DNA of 64,000 nt, from NCBI RefSeq assembly GCF_024721115.1, contig NZ_JAMDHK010000003.1, positions 109,403 through 173,402 on the forward strand, in the 5' to 3' direction. The translations under genes and the position numbers were made by a program. Of the stretch, positions 17,469 to 26,577 are shown piece after piece (position 1 is the stretch's first letter; the number at the start of each line of letters is the position of its first letter). The stretch comes from Salipiger pentaromativorans. Its GTDB lineage: Bacteria; Pseudomonadota; Alphaproteobacteria; Rhodobacterales; Rhodobacteraceae. The notes under the pieces were generated by a model. The model was not told where the DNA came from and ran no database searches. It was given only the letters and a program-made list of their open reading frames with translations.

Positions 17469-18898
17469 ACCGGCTGGACGATCTGCGCCGTCTGCGCCCG
17501 CTCTACGATCTGGCGGTGATCGGCGCCGGCCCCGCCGGCATCGCGGCGGCGCGGGTGGCGGCCGAGGCCGGGGCCTCGGTGCTTCTGGCCGATCTCGGCA
17601 CCGCGCCGGGCGGCCAGATCTGGCGCGGCGTGACGCAGGCTCCCGCGTCGCGGCTGGCCGCGCTCGGGGCGGACTACGCCCGTGGACACGCCGCAATCGC
17701 CGCGCTCGATGCGCTGGCGATCGACTACATGCCGCAAACGGCGGTCTGGTCGCTGGCCCCCGGCGGCAGCGGAGGGCTGCCCGAAGATCTCCAGGAACTG
17801 GGCCTGCGCGCCCATGGCGCCACGCGGCTGATCCGCGCGCGGCGGGTGGTGCTGGCCACCGGGGCGCTGGAACGGCCGATGCCGCTGGACGGCTGGACGC
17901 TGCCGCAGGTGATGACCGCCGGGGCCGGGCAGATCCTGCTCAAGAGCGCGGGTCTGCTGCCCTCCGGCAAAAGCGTGCTGATCGGCTCGGGGCCGCTGCT
18001 CTGGCTGCTGGCGGCGCAATATCTGCGTCTCGGGCATCGCCCGCAGATGATCCTCGACACCACGCCTCCCGGGCGGCTGTCCCGCCAGCCCGGCCAGGCG
18101 CTGGGATTTCTCGCCACCGGCTATGGCCGCAAGGGGCTGGGGCTGCTGGCGGCGGTGCGCGCACGGGTGCCGCTGCGCAGCGGGGTCACCGGCCTGCGCA
18201 TCGCACGCGACGAGACCGGCCTGTCCGTGCATTGGGCAGAACATGGCCGGGCGCAGCACCTGCGCACCGATCTTGCGCTCTTGCATCAGGGGGTGATCCC
18301 GAACCTGTCGCTGGCGCGCGCGGCGGGATGCGCGATCGCCTGGGATGCCGCGCAGGCGGCCTTCCGGCCGGTCACGGGCGCTGCGGGCCAAAGCTCGCAT
18401 CCCGGCCTGCGCATCGCCGGCGACGGCGCCGGGATCGCGGGCGCCGAAGCGGCGCTCGCCTCGGGCGAGATCGCCGCCGCCGCCGCGCTGGCCGAGATCG
18501 GCCTGCTGCCCGAGGCGCCCCGCCCCGGCGCGGAACGCCGTCTGGCGCGGGCCCTGCGCGGCCGCGGCTTTCTCGACCGCGTCTATACCCCGCCGCCCGA
18601 GGCCCGGCGCGCGCAGGGCGCGGCGCTGGCCTGCCGCTGCGAGGAAATCCGCGCCGATACGCTCGACGCGCTGCTGCACGAGATCCCGGTCAGCGGACCC
18701 AACCAGCTCAAGAGCCACACCCGCTGCGGGATGGGCCCCTGCCAGGGCCGGATGTGCGGCCCCGGGATCTCGGAAACCCTGGCCGCGCAGCAGGGCCGTC
18801 CGGTGGAGGAAATCGGATATTTCCGGCTGCGCAGCCCGGTCACCCCGGTTACGCTGGCGGAACTGGCCCGGCTGGCCGAGCCGGAGGCCGCGGAATGA
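17465..18898 (+). CDS. FAD/NAD(P)-binding subunit with BFD-like [2Fe-2S] domain (HcnB/OoxA-like)
   Basis: A 477-residue flavoprotein, third subunit of the dehydrogenase. FAD motif LAVIGAGPAGIAAARVAAEAG is near residue 20, and a second nucleotide-binding stretch SVLIGSGPLLWLLAAQYLR is near residue 175. The C-terminal 90 residues carry a BFD-like cluster: CRCEEI, then HTRCGMGPCQGRMCG (C-x-C and C-x4-C). It corresponds to the alpha subunit of opine oxidase, hydroxyproline dehydrogenase and HcnB. Electrons probably pass from the DadA-like subunit through two iron-sulfur centres towards quinone or NAD. Confidence 0.87.
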   Translation: MNRLDDLRRLRPLYDLAVIGAGPAGIAAARVAAEAGASVLLADLGTAPGGQIWRGVTQAPASRLAALGADYARGHAAIAALDALAIDYMPQTAVWSLAPGGSGGLPEDLQELGLRAHGATRLIRARRVVLATGALERPMPLDGWTLPQVMTAGAGQILLKSAGLLPSGKSVLIGSGPLLWLLAAQYLRLGHRPQMILDTTPPGRLSRQPGQALGFLATGYGRKGLGLLAAVRARVPLRSGVTGLRIARDETGLSVHWAEHGRAQHLRTDLALLHQGVIPNLSLARAAGCAIAWDAAQAAFRPVTGAAGQSSHPGLRIAGDGAGIAGAEAALASGEIAAAAALAEIGLLPEAPRPGAERRLARALRGRGFLDRVYTPPPEARRAQGAALACRCEEIRADTLDALLHEIPVSGPNQLKSHTRCGMGPCQGRMCGPGISETLAAQQGRPVEEIGYFRLRSPVTPVTLAELARLAEPEAAE

Positions 18899-18950
18899 GC
18901 CCGCGCTGCGGCAAAGCGTGGCGGCGCGCGAGACGCTGTCTTGTCAACGG

Positions 18951-18968
18951 CTTGCCCCGGCGGGCAAG
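18951..18968. promoter_or_regulatory. 18-bp dyad upstream of gntR gene
   Basis: CTTGCCC and GGGCAAG form perfect 7-base arms around CGGC, in the 112 bases between the dehydrogenase stop and the GntR start. It may be an autoregulatory operator or a hairpin closing the upstream operon. No T-tract follows, so I lean slightly to operator. Confidence 0.4.
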
Positions 18969-19010
18969 ATCCGGGGCGGCGCAGGGAAGCAGCCGGAGGA
19001 GAACGGGATC

Positions 19011-19703
19011 ATGCCGGTAAAAAGAACGACACTGGCCGAGCAAATCGTCGAGTTCGTGCGCGACAAGATCAGCCAGAATCTCTATCAGCCCGGCGACAAG
19101 CTGACGATTCAGGGGCTCGCCGAAGAGCTGGGCGTGTCGATGACCCCGGTGCGCGAGGCGCTCAAGACGCTGGCGGCGGAACGGCTCATCGAACTGCTGC
19201 CGAACCGGGGCGCGGTGATCGCGCGGCCGGATCCCGAAGAGATCACCCAGATGCTCGAGATCTATGCCCGGCTCGACGCGATGGCGGGCGAGATGGCCGC
19301 GATGCGCGCTTCCGAGGCCGATGTCGCCGAGCTGCGGGCGCTGGCACGGGCCGTGGATGCCGCGGTCGCCGGCGGCGATCTGGTGGAATATTTCCACGCC
19401 AACCAGGATTTCCATCTCGGGATCGCGCGGGTCTCGGGCAACGAGGTTCTGCGCGAGCTGCACCGCAATCTGAACGCCCGGCTCTACCACGTCCGGTTTC
19501 GCGGCATCGACCAGACCGCGCCCAATAGCTGGCACAGCCTGGCCGCCGAACATCACGAGATCGTCGATGCTATCGCCGCCCGCGACAGCGCGCGCGCCGC
19601 CGATCTTCTGACCGCGCATTTCCGTGGCGCGCGGATCAGCGCCGAAGAGCTGCGGCCCCGCGCGGCAGCCTCGGATCCGCAACCGGCGATGCAGCCCGAG
19701 TGA
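19011..19703 (+). CDS. GntR family regulator, FCD (FadR-type) domain
   Basis: A 230-residue regulator. The N-terminal winged helix spans residues 5-70 (LAEQIVEFVRDKISQNLYQPGDKL, then AEELGVSMTPVREALKTLAAE). The C-terminal FCD ligand domain (residues 80-215) has the metal-site pattern in LDAM...HANQDFHLGIARVSGN and SLAAEHHEIVDAIAARD. It probably controls the TRAP/dehydrogenase cluster in response to its substrate. A GGAGG lies eleven bases before the ATG. The stop is close to the next gene, which may be co-transcribed. Confidence 0.9.
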   Translation: MPVKRTTLAEQIVEFVRDKISQNLYQPGDKLTIQGLAEELGVSMTPVREALKTLAAERLIELLPNRGAVIARPDPEEITQMLEIYARLDAMAGEMAAMRASEADVAELRALARAVDAAVAGGDLVEYFHANQDFHLGIARVSGNEVLRELHRNLNARLYHVRFRGIDQTAPNSWHSLAAEHHEIVDAIAARDSARAADLLTAHFRGARISAEELRPRAAASDPQPAMQPE

Positions 19704-19732
19704 CCCTTTTCCAATCCCGACCGGACCAAGAC

Positions 19733-20680
19733 ATGACCCAGCCTCCCCTGACCATCGTCAACCAGATCAACGCGGAATTCGGCGCCTTCCTCGCCGGGCT
19801 CGACGGCGCCCCCCGCGTGATCGACCAGGCGGGCACCGATCGCCCCTGGGAGCTGCCCGAAGAGACCGATGTGCTTTTCACCCGCGCCCGCGGCTGGCGC
19901 GCGGCGCCGGACACGCCGCCGGCGCTGCCCCGGTTGAAATGGGTACAGACCTATTCCGCCGGCATCGAAAACTATCCCGACTGGCTCAAGAACGGGCGCA
20001 TCGTCACCACAGGGCGGGGCCTGACCTCGCCCCAGATCGCCGAATACGTGCTTGCGGCGATGCTGCGGGTCGAAAAGGATCTCGACAGGCTCCGCGCCCG
20101 CTCTCCGGCGGACTGGACGGAAAGCCCGCTCGGCACGCTCGAAGGCAAGACGCTTGGCGTGGTGGGCTATGGCGCCATCGGTCAGGAGGTGGTGCAGCGC
20201 GCCGCGGGCTTCGGCATGCGTATCCTCGCCTCGCGCCGCAGCGCCTGGACCAGCCCCGACCCCCGCGTCACCGCCTGCGCCGATGCCCGCGCGGTGGTCG
20301 CCGAATCCGACCACCTGGTGCTGGCCCTGCCGCTGACCGACCAGACCCGCCGCTCCTTCGATGCGGAGATGTTCGCGCTTGCCCGTCCCGGCCAGCATCT
20401 GGTGAATGTCTCGCGCGGCGGCATCGTCGATCAGGAGGCGCTCATGGCGGCGCTCGACAGCGGCCGGCTCTCCTTTGCCACGCTCGACGTGACCGACCCC
20501 GAGCCGCTGCCCGAGGGGCACCCGCTCTGGACCCATCCCAAGGTGCTGCTGACGCCGCATGTCTCCTATATCGGCGGGCCCGAAATGGCGCGGTTCCGGA
20601 CCAAGACCCGCGACAATCTCAGGGCCTTCCTGGCCGGCACTCCGATGACCGACGTGGTGTCGCTCGATCGGGGCTACTAG
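19733..20680 (+). CDS. D-isomer-specific 2-hydroxyacid dehydrogenase
   Basis: A 315-residue NAD(P)-dependent dehydrogenase. The cofactor motif is VVGYGAIGQEV (about residue 143); SRGGIVDQEAL holds the substrate Arg, DPEPLPEGHPLW the Glu and LLTPHVSYIGG the catalytic His. It interconverts 2-keto and D-2-hydroxy acids. That fits reduction or oxidation of the keto acid made by the upstream amine dehydrogenase. An in-frame GTG at 19700 overlapping the gntR stop would add eleven residues; the ATG is preferred because homology begins there. Only nine bases separate its stop from the convergent ThDP gene. Confidence 0.88.
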   Translation: MTQPPLTIVNQINAEFGAFLAGLDGAPRVIDQAGTDRPWELPEETDVLFTRARGWRAAPDTPPALPRLKWVQTYSAGIENYPDWLKNGRIVTTGRGLTSPQIAEYVLAAMLRVEKDLDRLRARSPADWTESPLGTLEGKTLGVVGYGAIGQEVVQRAAGFGMRILASRRSAWTSPDPRVTACADARAVVAESDHLVLALPLTDQTRRSFDAEMFALARPGQHLVNVSRGGIVDQEALMAALDSGRLSFATLDVTDPEPLPEGHPLWTHPKVLLTPHVSYIGGPEMARFRTKTRDNLRAFLAGTPMTDVVSLDRGY

Positions 20681-20689
20681 GCGCGGCGA

Positions 20690-22330
20690 TCAGCTTGCCG
20701 GGATATTGTCGGGATCGAGCCGTAGCTCGATCAGCACCGGCCCCCGGCGGTTCGCGATCAGCGCCTCGGCATCGGCCAGCGCCTCCGGACCGGTCACGCA
20801 GACCGCCTCGGCCCCGAGCGCCCGCGCCATGGCGGTGAAATCCGGCGGGGCGGTCATCGACAGCGCGGGGTTCATCGCGCGGTTGGTGAACTGCACATGC
20901 TCGGCACCGTAAGAGCCGTCGTTGCAGAGGATCACCACCAGATCGAGCCCGTCGCGCAGCGCCGAGGCAAGCTCTCCGACACCGCCCAGCATGAAGCCGC
21001 CATCGCCGGCGACCAGAACCGTGGTCTTGCCCCCGGCCGCATGCGCCGCGCCGAGCGCCTCGGCCAGACCGAGACCGATGGAGCCGAAATGCGCGGTATA
21101 GACCAGCGCCTCGGGCGCGGTCACCGGCAGGCAGCGCCAGGCGGTGCTGACGAAGCGGCCCAGATCGGTGACCAGCACCCGGTCGGGCGGCAGTGCCCGG
21201 TCGAGCCTGCGCATCGCGGGCAGGTAATCGACGGTGCCGGGGGCGGTTGCGGCGAAAGCGGGCAGCGCCGCCTGTTCCTCGCGCTGGCGGGCAAGCCGGT
21301 AGGAAAGATCGGCGTCGGTGTTTCCCGAGGGCGGGATCTCGACCAGATCGAGCAGTTCGACCATGCGCCGCGCGGTCAGCACCGGATCGCCGACCAGCAG
21401 CAGCGTCGGCTCGGTCCGCCGGCCGTTCTCGCGCGCGTCGGGCAGGATCTGCACCACCCGGCGCCCGGCGGTGAAGGCGCCCGATTCCGTGGTCTGGCGG
21501 CTGAGGCTCGCGCCAAAGGCCACGATACAATCGGATTTCTGGATCTCGTCCACCGCCAGCGGCGTGCTGAGCCCACCGAACACCCCCAGATCGAAGGGCG
21601 CGCCATGAAACAGCCCCTGCGCCTTGAGCGTGGTGGCCACCGGCGCCTCGAGCCGTTCGGCCAGCGCCAGCAGCGCCTCGCGCGCCTCGGGGCTGGCCGC
21701 GCCCCGCCCCGCCAGGATCAGCGGCCGGCGGGCCGAGGCGATCATCCCCATCGCCTCGTCGAAACTCTCGTCCTCGGCCACCTGATGCCGCAGCGCGGGC
21801 GGCGACAGCACCGCCGGCGCCGCCTCGGGCGCCGGCTGCCACATCAGATCGACGCGCATGTTGAACACCACCGGACGCCGCTCCAGCGCCGCCTGCCGGA
21901 AGGCGCGGGCCAGATCGGTGGCGGCGGTCTCGGGGCTGCGCATCTCGACAAAACCCGCGCCGGTGGCGGCCACCACCTCGCGCTGGCCGATGCGCTGAAG
22001 ATGTTCCAGATCGCCCGGCGGGGTATCGCCGCAGAGCAGCACCATGGGGATGCAGCCGCGCACCCCCTCGACCAGCGCGGTGACCACATTGGTCAGCGCC
22101 GGACCATGGGTGATCGTGGCCACCCCCACCCGCCCGGACACCTGCGCATAGCCAAGCGCCGCCAGAACCGCATTCGATTCGTGATGACAGGCGACATACT
22201 GGCCGCTGTTGCCGCGCTGGAACGCATCGACCAGAAAGAGATTGGCATCGCCGACCAGCCCGAAGAGATGGCGCACCTCATGGGCGGCCAGGGATTGCGC
22301 CAAAATCTCGTGGGTGGTCTTGCTGCTCAT
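20690..22330 (-). CDS. Thiamine-diphosphate-dependent enzyme (acetolactate synthase/benzoylformate decarboxylase type)
   Basis: A 546-residue three-domain ThDP enzyme. The activating Glu is E51 (CHHESNAVLAALGYAQVSG); the ThDP/Mg site is GDGGFMLGGVGELASALRDG...ILCNDGSYG near residue 440; the central domain holds LILAGRGA. The family includes acetolactate synthase, sulfopyruvate and oxalyl-CoA decarboxylases, and the exact reaction cannot be named. It is translationally coupled (ATGA) to the GlcD-like gene, so a 2-keto acid made by that oxidase is a likely substrate. Confidence 0.85.
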   Translation of the reverse strand: MSSKTTHEILAQSLAAHEVRHLFGLVGDANLFLVDAFQRGNSGQYVACHHESNAVLAALGYAQVSGRVGVATITHGPALTNVVTALVEGVRGCIPMVLLCGDTPPGDLEHLQRIGQREVVAATGAGFVEMRSPETAATDLARAFRQAALERRPVVFNMRVDLMWQPAPEAAPAVLSPPALRHQVAEDESFDEAMGMIASARRPLILAGRGAASPEAREALLALAERLEAPVATTLKAQGLFHGAPFDLGVFGGLSTPLAVDEIQKSDCIVAFGASLSRQTTESGAFTAGRRVVQILPDARENGRRTEPTLLLVGDPVLTARRMVELLDLVEIPPSGNTDADLSYRLARQREEQAALPAFAATAPGTVDYLPAMRRLDRALPPDRVLVTDLGRFVSTAWRCLPVTAPEALVYTAHFGSIGLGLAEALGAAHAAGGKTTVLVAGDGGFMLGGVGELASALRDGLDLVVILCNDGSYGAEHVQFTNRAMNPALSMTAPPDFTAMARALGAEAVCVTGPEALADAEALIANRRGPVLIELRLDPDNIPAS

Positions 22331-23736
22331 ATCGCTCCGTTCCCGGCCCCGGGGCCGTCTGCTGCCTTTGGAACCGCAAGAATGCGGCCCATGTTCAGGA
22401 TGCCCTGCGGGTCGAGCGCGGCCTTGAGAGCGCGCATCGTGGCGATCTGCCCCGCGTCGCGCACAAGCGGCAGATGCGCCGCCTTCTTGAGCCCCAGCCC
22501 ATGCTCGGCCGAGATCGCGCCGCCGTTCTGCGCCGACAGCCGGAACACCGTCTGCGAGACCGCGGCGGGTTCGGTCGTATCGACGATGTAATGCAGGTTG
22601 CCGTCGCCCAGATGGCCGAAGGGAAAGATCCGCGCCGCGGGGTCGATGGCCCGGATCGCCGCTTCGGTCGCGGTCAGGAAGGTCTCCAGCCGGGCAAGCG
22701 GCAGGCTCACGTCATGGCCGACCGAGTTCGCCAGCGTATAGACGAATTCGCTGCAATTCTCCCGAACGCCCCAAAGCGCAAGAACCTCGTTCAGCGATTG
22801 CGACAGGATCACATCGGCGCAATGCCCGGCCTCATAGGCCGCCGCCATCGCCTCTTCGAACCGCGCGGCATCGCCCTCGGCAAAGGCCTGCGCCTCGATC
22901 AGCAGGTAAAGCCCCGCCCCGGTGGCCAGCGGCGCGTTGCCAAAGCGTTCGGCCATCGCATCGTAAAGCGGCCCCCAGATCGCCTCGAAAGCCGAGAGCG
23001 ACGCGCCCAGCGAGCCGCGCAGATGCACCAGCAGCGCCTGGGCCTGCGCCAGCGTGTCCACCGCGCAGAATGCCAGCGTTGCCTCGCGCGGGGCCGGATG
23101 CAGAGCCAGCCGCGCGCGGGTGACCACGCCCAGCGTGCCCTCGGAGCCGATGAAGAGCTGCTTGAGATCGTAGCCGGAATTGTCCTTGACCAGCCCGACC
23201 ATCCCGTCGAGCACCGTGCCGTCGGCCAGCACCGCCTCGACCCCCAGCACCTGCGCCCGCATCATGCCGTAGCGCAGCACGCGGATGCCGCCGGCATTAG
23301 TGGCGATCATGCCGCCGAGGGTGGCGGTGCCCCGCGCGCCCAGATCGACACCAAAGAACAGCCCCGCCGCCTCGGCCCGCTCCTGAAGGCGCTGCAACGG
23401 AACCCCGGCCCCCGCGACGATGGAGGCGGTCAGCGGATCGGGCTCTTCGAGATCGGTCAGCCGTTCGAGCGACAGCACGATTTCGCCGGGCTGCGGGCAG
23501 GCCCCGCCGGCCAGCCCCGTCCGTCCGCCCTGCACCACGACCCGTTGCCCGGCATCGTGGCACAGCCGCAGCGCATCGGAGACGTCCATGGTGTCTCGCG
23601 GCCGCAGGATCAGCGCCGGCGGCGTTCCGGTATCTCCGGTCTCATCGCTCAGATAGCGGGCCAGATCGGGGCGGTAGGCCAGAACCGCCTCGGCCCCCAG
23701 AGCGGCCTCGAGCAATTGGCGCAGATGCTGCGGCAC
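22327..23736 (-). CDS. FAD-binding oxidoreductase, GlcD/D-2-hydroxyglutarate dehydrogenase-like
   Basis: A 469-residue VAO-fold flavoprotein. The FAD PP-loop region is VVVQGGRTGLAGGACP (residues about 66-82), followed by GARGTATLGGMIATNAGG and the C-terminal family motifs GHLGDGNLHYIV and SAEHGLGLKK, where His residues line the metal/active site. It oxidises D-2-hydroxy acids to 2-keto acids, passing electrons to the respiratory chain or ETF. The start is GTG, supported by AAGGAG nine bases upstream. It lies 21 bases after the preceding dimethylglycine-dehydrogenase-like gene. Confidence 0.88.
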   Translation of the reverse strand: MPQHLRQLLEAALGAEAVLAYRPDLARYLSDETGDTGTPPALILRPRDTMDVSDALRLCHDAGQRVVVQGGRTGLAGGACPQPGEIVLSLERLTDLEEPDPLTASIVAGAGVPLQRLQERAEAAGLFFGVDLGARGTATLGGMIATNAGGIRVLRYGMMRAQVLGVEAVLADGTVLDGMVGLVKDNSGYDLKQLFIGSEGTLGVVTRARLALHPAPREATLAFCAVDTLAQAQALLVHLRGSLGASLSAFEAIWGPLYDAMAERFGNAPLATGAGLYLLIEAQAFAEGDAARFEEAMAAAYEAGHCADVILSQSLNEVLALWGVRENCSEFVYTLANSVGHDVSLPLARLETFLTATEAAIRAIDPAARIFPFGHLGDGNLHYIVDTTEPAAVSQTVFRLSAQNGGAISAEHGLGLKKAAHLPLVRDAGQIATMRALKAALDPQGILNMGRILAVPKAADGPGAGNGAI

Positions 23737-23757
23737 GATACGGATCTCCTTGCGCTG

Positions 23758-26175
23758 TCAGGGTTTCAACGGCCCTTTGAGCACAAGCGTCACCGGATAG
23801 CGACGGCCCGCAACCTCGATTTCCGCCACGGTCCCGTCGCGCGCCTTGGCGTCGCCCCCGTCGAGCGCGATATAGGCCTGCCCGACCGGTTTCCCGGCAT
23901 GATGGGCAAAGCCCGCCGAGGTGGTCCGCCCGATGATCTTGCCGTCGAGATAGATCGGCTCGTTGCCGAGCATGAGCAGATCGGGGGTCTCGCACGCCAC
24001 GATCATGCGGCGGGTTTCGCGCGGCTTGGCCTTGGTCGCTGCGGCGGCGTCGCGGCCGATGAAGGCGGCCTCCTTGTCGAAATTCACGAGGAACCCGAGA
24101 CCCGCCGAGAACGGATCGTCGTCCGGCCCGATGTCGTGGCCCCAGACGCAGAACCCCTGCTCCAGTCGCAGATCGTTGAGCGCATGCGACCCCGCCTCGA
24201 CCAGCCCCAGCGCGGCCCCCTCGTCCATCAGCCGGTCGTAGATCGGCAGCGCGCATTCGGTGGGGATGAAAAGCTCATAGCCCTCACCCCCGCCATAGGA
24301 CATATGCACCGCGATGGCATGGGTGCCGCCCGCGTCTATGCGCTTGAATGCGAAGGGCGCAAGCGCGTCGGGGGTGAAGCCTGCCGGGCTGATCCTTGCC
24401 ACCAGCTCGGGGCTTTGGGGGCCGATGAGGCCGATCACCGACCAGGCGCTGGTGACATCGGCAAGCGTCACGCAATCCTCGCCGATATGGCGGCGCAGCC
24501 AGTCCATATCACGCACCACCTGCGAGGTGCCGGTGCAGACGAGCCAGCTTTCGGGGCCCATGCGCATCAGCACGATGTCGCTTTCGATCCCGCCGCGCTT
24601 GTTCAGCATGAGCGTATAGACCGCCCGCCCGTCGCGCGCGATATCGCTGCTGCACATACGTTGCAGGAAGGCTTCGGCATCGCGGCCCTGCACCAGAATC
24701 TTGCCAAGGCTGGTACGGTCGAACAGCGCCACGCCCTCGCGCGCCGCCAGATGCTCGCGCTGCACGCAGTCGAACCACGCCGGGCGCCCGAAGGTCAGCT
24801 CGGCGGGCGTCTCCTGTCCCGGCAGCGAGAACCAGGACGGGCGTTCCCAGCCGTTGCGGCCCTCGAAATGCGCGCCATGCGCCTGCTGGCGGGCGTGGAA
24901 CGGGCTGAGCCGCAGGTTGCGGCTGCTTTGCCGCTCGCGGCCCGGGTAGCCGATGGCATAATGCAGCGACAGGCTTTCAGCGGCGCGGTCGCGCAGCGTT
25001 TCCAGATTGTTCCAGAACGGGCTGAAGCGGCGCACATCGACGGAGCCGAGATCCATGGTCGCCTCGCCGTCGATCATCCATTCGGCCAGCGCCCGGCCGA
25101 CACCGCCGCCCGAGGCCATGCCCACCGAGTTCATGCCGCAGGCGACAAAGAAGTTCTGAAGCTGCGGCACCTCGCCGATCATGAACCGGTCGTCGGGCGT
25201 CCAGCTTTCGGGCCCGTTGATAAGCTGCCGGACGCCGACCTTTTCCAGCGCCGGAATCCGCGCCAGCGCGCTTTGCATCACTGGCTCGAAATGGTCCCAA
25301 TCCTCGTTCAGCAGATCGAAGGAGAAATCCGCCGGCAGCCGGTCCATGCCCACCGGCACGGCGTTGGGCTCGAAACAGCCGATGAGCAGACCGCCCACCT
25401 CTTCGCGGATATAGATATTGTTGTCGTGATCGCCGAGGATCGGCATGGTCGGGCTCATGCCCGGCACCGCCTCGGTGATCATCGCGTAATGTTCGCAGGC
25501 GTGCAGCGGCAGGTCGATGCCCAGCATCGCCGCCACGTCGCGGCTCCAGAGCCCGGCGCATAGCGCAACCTGCTCGCAGGCGATGTCGCCCGCGCTGGTC
25601 TTGACGCCGGAGATGCGCCCGTTGGTGGTCGTGAACCCGGTGACGCGCGTATCCTCGAAGACCTTCACCCCGCGCGCGGTGGCGCCCTTGATCAGCGCCG
25701 CGCAGGTGTCGGTCGGGTTCACCCGCCCGTCGAGCGGCGACCAAACACCCCCGATCACATCGTCGAGCTGCGCCACCGGCCACAGCTCGCGCACCTTGTC
25801 GGCGGTGACCTCGAAAGCGTCGATACCGAAGTAATTCGCCAGCGTCGCCTGCCGGGTGATGTGCTGCAAACGGTCGGGGTTGGTGGCAATGGAGAGGCTG
25901 CCGCATTGCTTCCAGCCGCTCTCTTGCCCGGTCTCGGCACCCAGCGAGGAATACAGCTCGACGCTGTAGCGCGCGAGCGTCGTCAGGCTCACGGTCGAGC
26001 GGAGCTGCCGGACCATCGCCGCCGAATGCCAGGTGGTGCCGCTGGTGATCTTGGATCGCTCGATCAGCACGACATCGCGCTTGCCGTATTTCGCCAGGTG
26101 ATAGGCCACCGAGCAACCGATGATGCCGCCGCCGATAACGACGACCGAAGCCTCTTCGGGAAGGGTTCCGGACAT
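23758..26175 (-). CDS. Dimethylglycine/sarcosine dehydrogenase-like FAD-GcvT protein
   Basis: An 805-residue flavoprotein. The N-terminal DAO fold begins VVVIGGGIIGCSVAYHLAKYG, and H50 in SGTTWHSAAMV sits where dimethylglycine dehydrogenases attach FAD covalently. The C-terminal half (from about residue 430) is an aminomethyltransferase (GcvT) domain with RREHLAAREGVALFD-like and AGLGFLVNFDKEAAFIGRD motifs. Such proteins N-demethylate methylated glycines and pass the one-carbon unit to tetrahydrofolate. The ATG at 26175 follows GGAG. It leads the minus-strand operon ending at 20690; a dyad like that of the nitrilase promoter lies at 26222-26238. Confidence 0.9.
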   Translation of the reverse strand: MSGTLPEEASVVVIGGGIIGCSVAYHLAKYGKRDVVLIERSKITSGTTWHSAAMVRQLRSTVSLTTLARYSVELYSSLGAETGQESGWKQCGSLSIATNPDRLQHITRQATLANYFGIDAFEVTADKVRELWPVAQLDDVIGGVWSPLDGRVNPTDTCAALIKGATARGVKVFEDTRVTGFTTTNGRISGVKTSAGDIACEQVALCAGLWSRDVAAMLGIDLPLHACEHYAMITEAVPGMSPTMPILGDHDNNIYIREEVGGLLIGCFEPNAVPVGMDRLPADFSFDLLNEDWDHFEPVMQSALARIPALEKVGVRQLINGPESWTPDDRFMIGEVPQLQNFFVACGMNSVGMASGGGVGRALAEWMIDGEATMDLGSVDVRRFSPFWNNLETLRDRAAESLSLHYAIGYPGRERQSSRNLRLSPFHARQQAHGAHFEGRNGWERPSWFSLPGQETPAELTFGRPAWFDCVQREHLAAREGVALFDRTSLGKILVQGRDAEAFLQRMCSSDIARDGRAVYTLMLNKRGGIESDIVLMRMGPESWLVCTGTSQVVRDMDWLRRHIGEDCVTLADVTSAWSVIGLIGPQSPELVARISPAGFTPDALAPFAFKRIDAGGTHAIAVHMSYGGGEGYELFIPTECALPIYDRLMDEGAALGLVEAGSHALNDLRLEQGFCVWGHDIGPDDDPFSAGLGFLVNFDKEAAFIGRDAAAATKAKPRETRRMIVACETPDLLMLGNEPIYLDGKIIGRTTSAGFAHHAGKPVGQAYIALDGGDAKARDGTVAEIEVAGRRYPVTLVLKGPLKP

Positions 26176-26221
26176 GGATCTTTCTCCTTCGCCACGCCGC
26201 CCCGAGGGATTCGGACAGATA

Positions 26222-26238
26222 TGGAACAAGTTTTCCCA
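26222..26238. promoter_or_regulatory. Operator-like dyad, copy 1
   Basis: TGGAACA-AGT-TTTCCCA lies 47 bases before the dimethylglycine-dehydrogenase-like ATG (minus strand). It has the same 7-3-7 geometry as the perfect site at 46129-46145 and shares its first nine bases, TGGAACAAG; the right half matches TGTTCCA in five of seven positions. Confidence 0.5.
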
Positions 26239-26447
26239 AGAAGGACATCAGTGGAGATAATGTGTCAATATCGAAGACCCGGAAAATCCCGAAACCGTCG
26301 AAATTGCGGGCGAATCCAGCAAGATGAAAACGACGATAAAATTTGAAGTTTTCGATATAATAATTTGAAATATAATGATAAAATTCCATGCATCCGCTGC
26401 GCGTCGCGCTGTCATTTTGGAGTCTATTTTTTCATCAATCTTTGATA

Positions 26448-26464
26448 TTGAAAATTATGTTCCA
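26448..26464. promoter_or_regulatory. Operator-like dyad, copy 2
   Basis: TTGAAAA-TTA-TGTTCCA lies about 114 bases before the enoyl-CoA hydratase ATG. The right half is identical to the right half of the perfect site at 46129-46145; the left half matches TGGAACA in five of seven positions. Confidence 0.45.
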
Positions 26465-26577
26465 CTATGGCTAGCATGGCGCACAATCCCTGGAGCGCCT
26501 GCCAGATCGGGCGCATTCTGACCCGGGCGGCACAGGTGCCTGCCCGGCAGCGATCAACACGAAGTGGAGACGAGACA

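Larger units (their letters stand above)
26176..26577. other. AT-rich divergent promoter region
   Basis: This 402-base region separates the dimethylglycine-dehydrogenase-like gene from the enoyl-CoA hydratase gene. From about 26240 to 26470 it is strikingly AT-rich for this genome. It holds two TATAAT hexamers (26356-26361 and 26371-26376) and one copy of the TGGAACA-N3-TGTTCCA-type dyad near each gene. I see no open frame with coding character. Confidence 0.7.

Noticed and set aside
15985-18898. Calling the trimer hydrogen cyanide synthase HcnABC
   Set aside because: The subunit families match, but opine oxidase and hydroxyproline dehydrogenase have the same composition, and the TRAP/racemase context points to amino-acid catabolism, so no specific name is given.
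22474-25563. A 1029-codon open frame antisense to the GlcD-like and dimethylglycine-dehydrogenase-like genes
   Set aside because: It spans two real minus-strand genes and their junction and has no recognisable protein signature.
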